From contig CALFTO010000143.1 in NCBI GenBank assembly GCA_937916195.1, forward strand, positions 1 to 26,384: a DNA stretch of 26,384 nucleotides. The letters run 5' to 3'. Positions 24,401 to 26,384 of the stretch are shown one piece after another (the stretch's first letter is position 1; the number at the start of each line of letters is the position of its first letter). The stretch is from an uncultured Clostridia bacterium (lineage in GTDB: Bacteria > Bacillota > Clostridia > Oscillospirales > Acutalibacteraceae). The notes under the pieces are model-generated. The model made no database searches. It had not been told where the DNA came from and worked only from the letters and a program-made list of their open reading frames with translations. A program made the position numbers and the translations under genes.

Positions 24401-26031
24401 TCACCATCATCCTGTGAAATTGAGCAAGCCGCCAATGTAGCATCGCCAACATTCATCTTGATGTCACCGGAAACATTGTTATAGATAATAATACCTACTG
24501 CACCCTGCTCCTGTGCAATGATAGCTTTTTCTTCAAATGTATTCTGACCACGGCGAACAAGGGCAATCTTACCCTCGACGTCAATTCCTGTATAGTCAGC
24601 AGTACGACCAACACCGGGAATAAGAACATATTCAATTTTCTTTGATTTCTCTTCTCCGAGAAGGTCATCATAGAAACTGTTTTCTTCAGCCGCACCGTCA
24701 GTTGTTTCTACAAAGTAAATTATTTTATTATCGTATTCAATATAAGGAGTTTCTACACCTGCGATGGAAGCAACAGACATAACGCCTTCATAAGTTGAAG
24801 GTGAGCCTACAGTACCTGTATCGGGATTTGAAGTAAGGCCCAAGTTACCATTTGCTTCTGAACCATATGCAGAGCTATAACTGTTTGAAGCAGCAACAAC
24901 CATACAAATGCCTGCTTCACGAATTCTATCATAAATTCCGTCAACTTTCTCTTCGTCTGACTCACGGCTGAAGCCACAAGCAGTACCGATTGACATATTG
25001 ATAACATCAACGCCGAGAACTACGCAATCCTCAAGAGCTGCTAAAATCCAAGCAGTTCTTGAAGTATCCATAACATCGGAGAAGATTTTCATTGATACAA
25101 GTTGTGCATTGGGAGCTACACCGCGGATTGTATCGTCATTACCAACGATAACACCTGAAACGTGAGTACCGTGGTTATTATGTGTTGAGTAAACGTCAGA
25201 ATCGTTATCAGCATAGTCAAAACCGAACGGAACTTTATCGTTGATATAAACATCGTCAACAGTAAGACCGTCGATAAGCTCGCTTGCTGCAGTATCATCA
25301 ATAACTGCCGCAACATCGTCATATGTAAGACCTAATTTTTCTGATGTAAAGTTATTGGGAGAAAATGCAGTATGGTTTGAGTCAAGACCTGTGTCAAGAA
25401 CTGCAACAACCATACCTGAACCGTCATAGCCTGATTCAGAGCTATTGAAAATACCTGTATCAAAAACATTAACTTCATTTTCAACAAGCTCAGTTTCACA
25501 AGTTTCGTAAACTTCACCGACGATTACATCCATACCGTCACTAAGTGACTGGCAGGTTGATTCAAAATCGCCTGCTTTGATTACGATTTCAAAACCGCTC
25601 AAAACTGTTGAATATTCCTCACCTGTTTTGTATGAAACTGCCTTTTCGTCAAGAGCATTTAAAAGCTTTGCTTTTTGACGAGCAATCTCACTCTTTAACT
25701 GTGTTGCATCGTCACTTGCAATTGCATACTCTGCAAAGCTCATTGTCTTATTGGTATTCTCGTAAGCATCCATAAGACTAACTTCGTCAAGTGTTACAAT
25801 AACAGAGATTTCTTCGTCATCGCCCACACCTTCAGGCAATTCAAACATTACTGAATCATCAAGATATTCTTGATAGTTTGACGCAAAATCGTCTGTTTTG
25901 TGAATAATTGAAGCATCATTGTCAATATTTAATGCCATTCCGGGCACAGCAATTGTTCCCATTAAAATTGCCGCAGTCAAAAGAACAGCCAATGTGCTTC
26001 TTAATTTTTTTACAAGCCTTGTTTTACTCAT
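18433..26031 (-). CDS. Giant membrane-anchored lactocepin-like subtilase with leucine-rich repeats and 11-mer tail
   Basis: A 2532-residue surface protein. Order seen: signal peptide (1-34); I9-like propeptide (about 70-185); S8 protease domain (about 200-640) with Asp213 in VLDTG, His287 in HGTHVSG and Ser607 in GTSMACPN, and a PA domain inserted at about 480-560; Fn3-like domain ending near 838 in VPYLAFYGDW, typical of C5a-peptidase/lactocepin enzymes; two bacterial Ig-like domains (about 1152-1222, 1279-1352); 25 or more BspA-type leucine-rich repeats (about 1362-2175); a helical stalk (about 2275-2340); one membrane helix (2356-2377); and a 155-residue tail with ten 11-residue repeats (2389-2498) and an acidic end. 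All three catalytic residues are present. The topology puts protease and repeats outside and the tail in the cytoplasm. First gene of the operon; AGGAGG precedes ATG 26031. Confidence 0.95.
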   Translation of the reverse strand: MSKTRLVKKLRSTLAVLLTAAILMGTIAVPGMALNIDNDASIIHKTDDFASNYQEYLDDSVMFELPEGVGDDEEISVIVTLDEVSLMDAYENTNKTMSFAEYAIASDDATQLKSEIARQKAKLLNALDEKAVSYKTGEEYSTVLSGFEIVIKAGDFESTCQSLSDGMDVIVGEVYETCETELVENEVNVFDTGIFNSSESGYDGSGMVVAVLDTGLDSNHTAFSPNNFTSEKLGLTYDDVAAVIDDTAASELIDGLTVDDVYINDKVPFGFDYADNDSDVYSTHNNHGTHVSGVIVGNDDTIRGVAPNAQLVSMKIFSDVMDTSRTAWILAALEDCVVLGVDVINMSIGTACGFSRESDEEKVDGIYDRIREAGICMVVAASNSYSSAYGSEANGNLGLTSNPDTGTVGSPSTYEGVMSVASIAGVETPYIEYDNKIIYFVETTDGAAEENSFYDDLLGEEKSKKIEYVLIPGVGRTADYTGIDVEGKIALVRRGQNTFEEKAIIAQEQGAVGIIIYNNVSGDIKMNVGDATLAACSISQDDGEMLAAEGKGTLKINRKQTSGPFISDFSSWGPTPDLRIKPEITAHGGSILSSVTGGSYDRLSGTSMACPNLTGVVVLLRQYVVENFPEIADDNQKVNTMVNCLLMSTADIALGKNGLPYSVRKQGAGLANLESSIKTPAYITTTDADGNVMDKAKLELGDDPSRTGVYEMSFIINNVGKKKVSYEIGAYVMTEGVSETKTNAGETTVTEESYILDGATIEVVSVENGKLSGDNKVKVKKGESATVTVKVTLSDEDKKYLNDSFENGMYVEGFITLEAKSGTKIDLNVPYLAFYGDWTEAPLFDLTYYDTNADELDEGIDEEDKVKADAYATRPVGGVSEDYVSYLGSYYFLQDPDDMVISANENYVALSNQVGTIHSLRFVWAGMLRNAAKIDITITDDITGEVVFEHTETDVRKSYSDGGASIYPANVEIEFDTTEYNLENNSEYTVKLVGYLDYGEDGGLATNENNVFEFPLVADFEAPTVTDVQYRSEYDKTLDKNRLYADVYIYDNHYAMCSQIGYVTTGEDENGNATPEMKAFEQFMTPVYSEKNSTTKVTYELTDYIYDIKNFATTKNTYVLNVYDYALNYATYEIELPDDFKSFYFEGLEEGLTLSPNEVYTLEPVVTPDTEWAELLDYSSSKPSVVRVVNNKLVAVHSGNAIIKAQDPTTNESITFNVTVLDKGDDGYRRYDKPVADVFTLDGFETLKAYYILENEDKDIGDTGSVNFFESNFKLELYPSETVLLNYSLDSYFPKDTTVEFESSNENIVKIDAYGNVTGVAEGFASVTIKVLLDGQSTYYSETVSVEVKDPYVTTGASLTHYYGNGGLVDIPADLSLTEIGSFSFSNFEYIMKTEEELAFDDSETSKQWFIGDNTITKVVIPEGVEKINCYAFANLTALEEIVLPSTLESIEYGAFYGCTALQKITFSGENNLKIISQNAFENCDLRDTIDLSSICVISDYAFAGNQNLEGIKLGDTLLSVGQYAFAGCKKLENVEIGASKVKYGAYAFTGCESLKRFYVNSAVLPEGMFYECENMESVTIGPDVNDIGVFAFRDTKISKFEISKDNKTYKSQTANYILSANSKNLVAVSPVVEGEFTTANIGGKDIKEISKGAFSHNQKITSVVLPSVTAVGDYGLASNKSLVSVTLGELKTIGEYAFFEASITAMPKFTAKTEIGKYAFSFTKLTSVTIPDKMEIAEGTFSECLDLATVVIGNDVEIGDYAFSMNKDNAFKVVEYSEDDTKLFKYEFSSPLTSLTIGNDAVIGESAFSNAASLETVTLGANAEIGKMAFYNASSLKNIDLSKAKSIGDYAISGDVYYACLDSNMTVAAVNNDGYYRYTYHGPQITSADLSSAESIGEYALSYCRSLTTVKLNEKLEEIPQYAFAGCVSLKAINLENVETVGEYAFMECGLETVDLSGAKTVGDYAFVSNITLNSVKLNEKGTDIGEGTFSYCDPLANVQNLAASENIGDYAFAYDAITEIDLTGAVTVGKNAFMKENLTDVKVTLGDDLEKVGDNPFAMCKVAPFSIKETDRNSGKETTSYNYEISDTVFIIDGSLYCLNENGLELITFAGKETKDVVVADDTVRISALAFAGSDVVRVKMPYTTTAIGHKAFYACNKLEMVIFGSYNAPNFEEEFDPTYYETFDHIPGTGVYGEYTDYDGTDVVINGMGIVPFYMWNVADSMYSNVFYGANFVDYVGCVKNKLTMVKPVNGVGYDSFICDQYFDLRIDGPAAPDEVAVDAINAIKAIPERVVFEDKPLVDAARVAYDKVATLEQQSLVMNYSDLVSAEQRIKALTPTEDDKKTETPVEEPENNSGALITVLVLLVLAIALIVIYKKNKEKIQKVTKPVTDKIKTVAKPVTDKIAKVLKPVTDKVKPVIEKITVKVKPVAVKVAEVLKKVAAKVATALKPVAKKVAEFAKKACLKIAEVAKSLATKLSASLKNAKEKAKAKKQAKATENAKETVEVTAEEPVEVTVAAEKEDVQNDETEN
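18538..18867 (-). repeat. Ten tandem 33-bp units coding for 11-residue repeats
   Basis: Residues 2389-2498 divide without gaps into ten 11-mers, from KPVTDKIKTVA, KPVTDKIAKVL and KPVTDKVKPVI through AKVATALKPVA to EKAKAKKQAKA. Hydrophobic residues recur at positions 3, 7 and 10, with Lys at 2 and 8 in many units. Preceding KKNKEKIQKVT (2378-2388) may be a degenerate first unit. This is the periodicity of apolipoprotein/LEA/synuclein-type amphipathic helices. The first three units are nearly identical, suggesting recent expansion. Confidence 0.85.
19507..21948 (-). repeat. BspA-type leucine-rich repeat region
   Basis: About 800 residues of tandem repeats of roughly 20-35 residues with the pattern IGxYAFxxCxxLxxVxLxxxLxxI (for example YAFAGCKKLENVEIG, YAFTGCESLKRFYV, YAFMECGLETVDLSG). 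This is the LRR_5/BspA type, which forms a curved surface often used for binding host or matrix proteins. Some units carry longer insertions such as the one near EFTTANIGGKDI. Confidence 0.88.
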
Positions 26032-26089
26032 TGGTTGTAAATCCTCCTAATTGGTATACGAATGCACTATAAACATACATATTTAATTT

Positions 26090-26118
26090 ATAATACCTCA
26101 TTTTGACAAAAAAAGCAA
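26090..26118 (-). promoter_or_regulatory. Promoter of the protease/Opp operon
   Basis: Leftward TTGCTT (26113-26118), 17 bases, TATTAT (26090-26095). The predicted start is near 26083, giving a leader of about 50 bases before the giant protease gene. No other convincing promoter is visible between the eight genes that follow. Confidence 0.6.
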
Positions 26119-26168
26119 GTTATTCAGCGCATTAAATTGAAAAAATTTGGATTAAATAAACATTTTAA

Positions 26169-26197
26169 TTTACATTCTTTTAATCGCGTGATATACT
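26169..26197 (+). promoter_or_regulatory. Promoter of the rightmost gene
   Basis: TTTACA (26169-26174), 17 bases, TATACT (26192-26197), with TGA directly before the -10 (extended -10). It fires away from the protease operon; the two promoters are about 50 bp apart. Confidence 0.7.
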
Positions 26198-26232
26198 ATA
26201 TTTATATAAAAACTTCCACGGAGGCTTATTTT

Positions 26233-26384
26233 ATGACAATAGATAACAATACATATGTGCGTCGAGCGTTCAGCATTTTGCACAGTATTTCTATTATTAT
26301 TGCTGGCATATGTTTAATGGCTGGGTGCTTATCAATCTATTCATTTGGTGATGGTGCTTATTCAAGGCAGATTGTAATTGAAAC
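26233..26384 (+). CDS. Membrane protein of unknown function (partial, N-terminus only)
   Basis: Fifty codons are open to the window edge. The start is ATG 26233 with GGAGG eight bases upstream. The product begins MTIDNNTYVRRAFSILHS, then a hydrophobic helix (ISIIIAGICLMAGCLSIYSF) and a segment with GDGAYSRQIVIE. The short basic N-terminus suggests the first helix is a signal anchor or the first of several helices. The stretch GICLMAGC followed by SIY and GDGAYSRQ feels like a family seen in related gut Clostridia, but I cannot name a function. It has its own promoter, divergent from the protease operon. Confidence 0.75.
   Translation, partial: MTIDNNTYVRRAFSILHSISIIIAGICLMAGCLSIYSFGDGAYSRQIVIE

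Overview
The window looks like chromosome from an AT-rich, Gram-positive, spore-forming Firmicute, probably a gut Clostridia/Oscillospiraceae-type bacterium. The basis is the sporulation regulator SpoIIID, strong AGGAGG-type ribosome sites, lipoprotein signal peptides with no outer-membrane genes, MEP-pathway isoprenoid synthesis (IspE), and surface-protein domain styles common in that group. This placement is inference; there is no rRNA or other direct taxonomic marker here.

Layout. Positions 1-4470 are housekeeping: the first codons of a leftward gene, spoIIID (leftward, TTG start), a low-molecular-weight tyrosine phosphatase (rightward), a leftward PHP-phosphatase/ispE pair, and a rightward ACT-domain/PFL-family pair ending at a strong hairpin. 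Positions 4489-7771 hold a leftward pair of exported proteins: a lipoprotein with a Thr/Ser/Glu/Lys-rich linker, and a secreted subtilase carrying six calcium-loop FG-GAP/VCBS repeats. Positions 7772-8266 have no convincing protein gene. They hold a small structured RNA gene with its own sigma-A promoter and UUCG-capped terminator, plus a compact palindromic repeat. Positions 8231-9993 are a Wzm/Wzt (TagG/TagH)-type polysaccharide exporter with its own promoter and terminator.

Positions 10003-26118 appear to be one leftward operon of about 16 kb, with one good promoter at the right and one good terminator at the left. In transcription order it encodes a 2532-residue membrane-anchored lactocepin/C5a-peptidase-like subtilase with a large BspA-type leucine-rich-repeat region, a surface lipoprotein, an oversized OppA, OppB, OppC, OppD, OppF and a 79-residue membrane protein. 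Gaps are 0-31 bp or genes overlap. The simplest reading is a protein-foraging system: bind and cut protein outside the cell, then capture and import the peptides. It resembles the lactococcal PrtP plus Opp logic, but built as one transcription unit. A divergent membrane-protein gene starts at 26233 and runs off the window.

The most unusual items are the cytoplasmic C-terminal tail of the giant protease (ten exact-length 11-residue amphipathic repeats after the membrane helix), the protease/Opp operon itself, and the unassigned small RNA at about 7955-8112.
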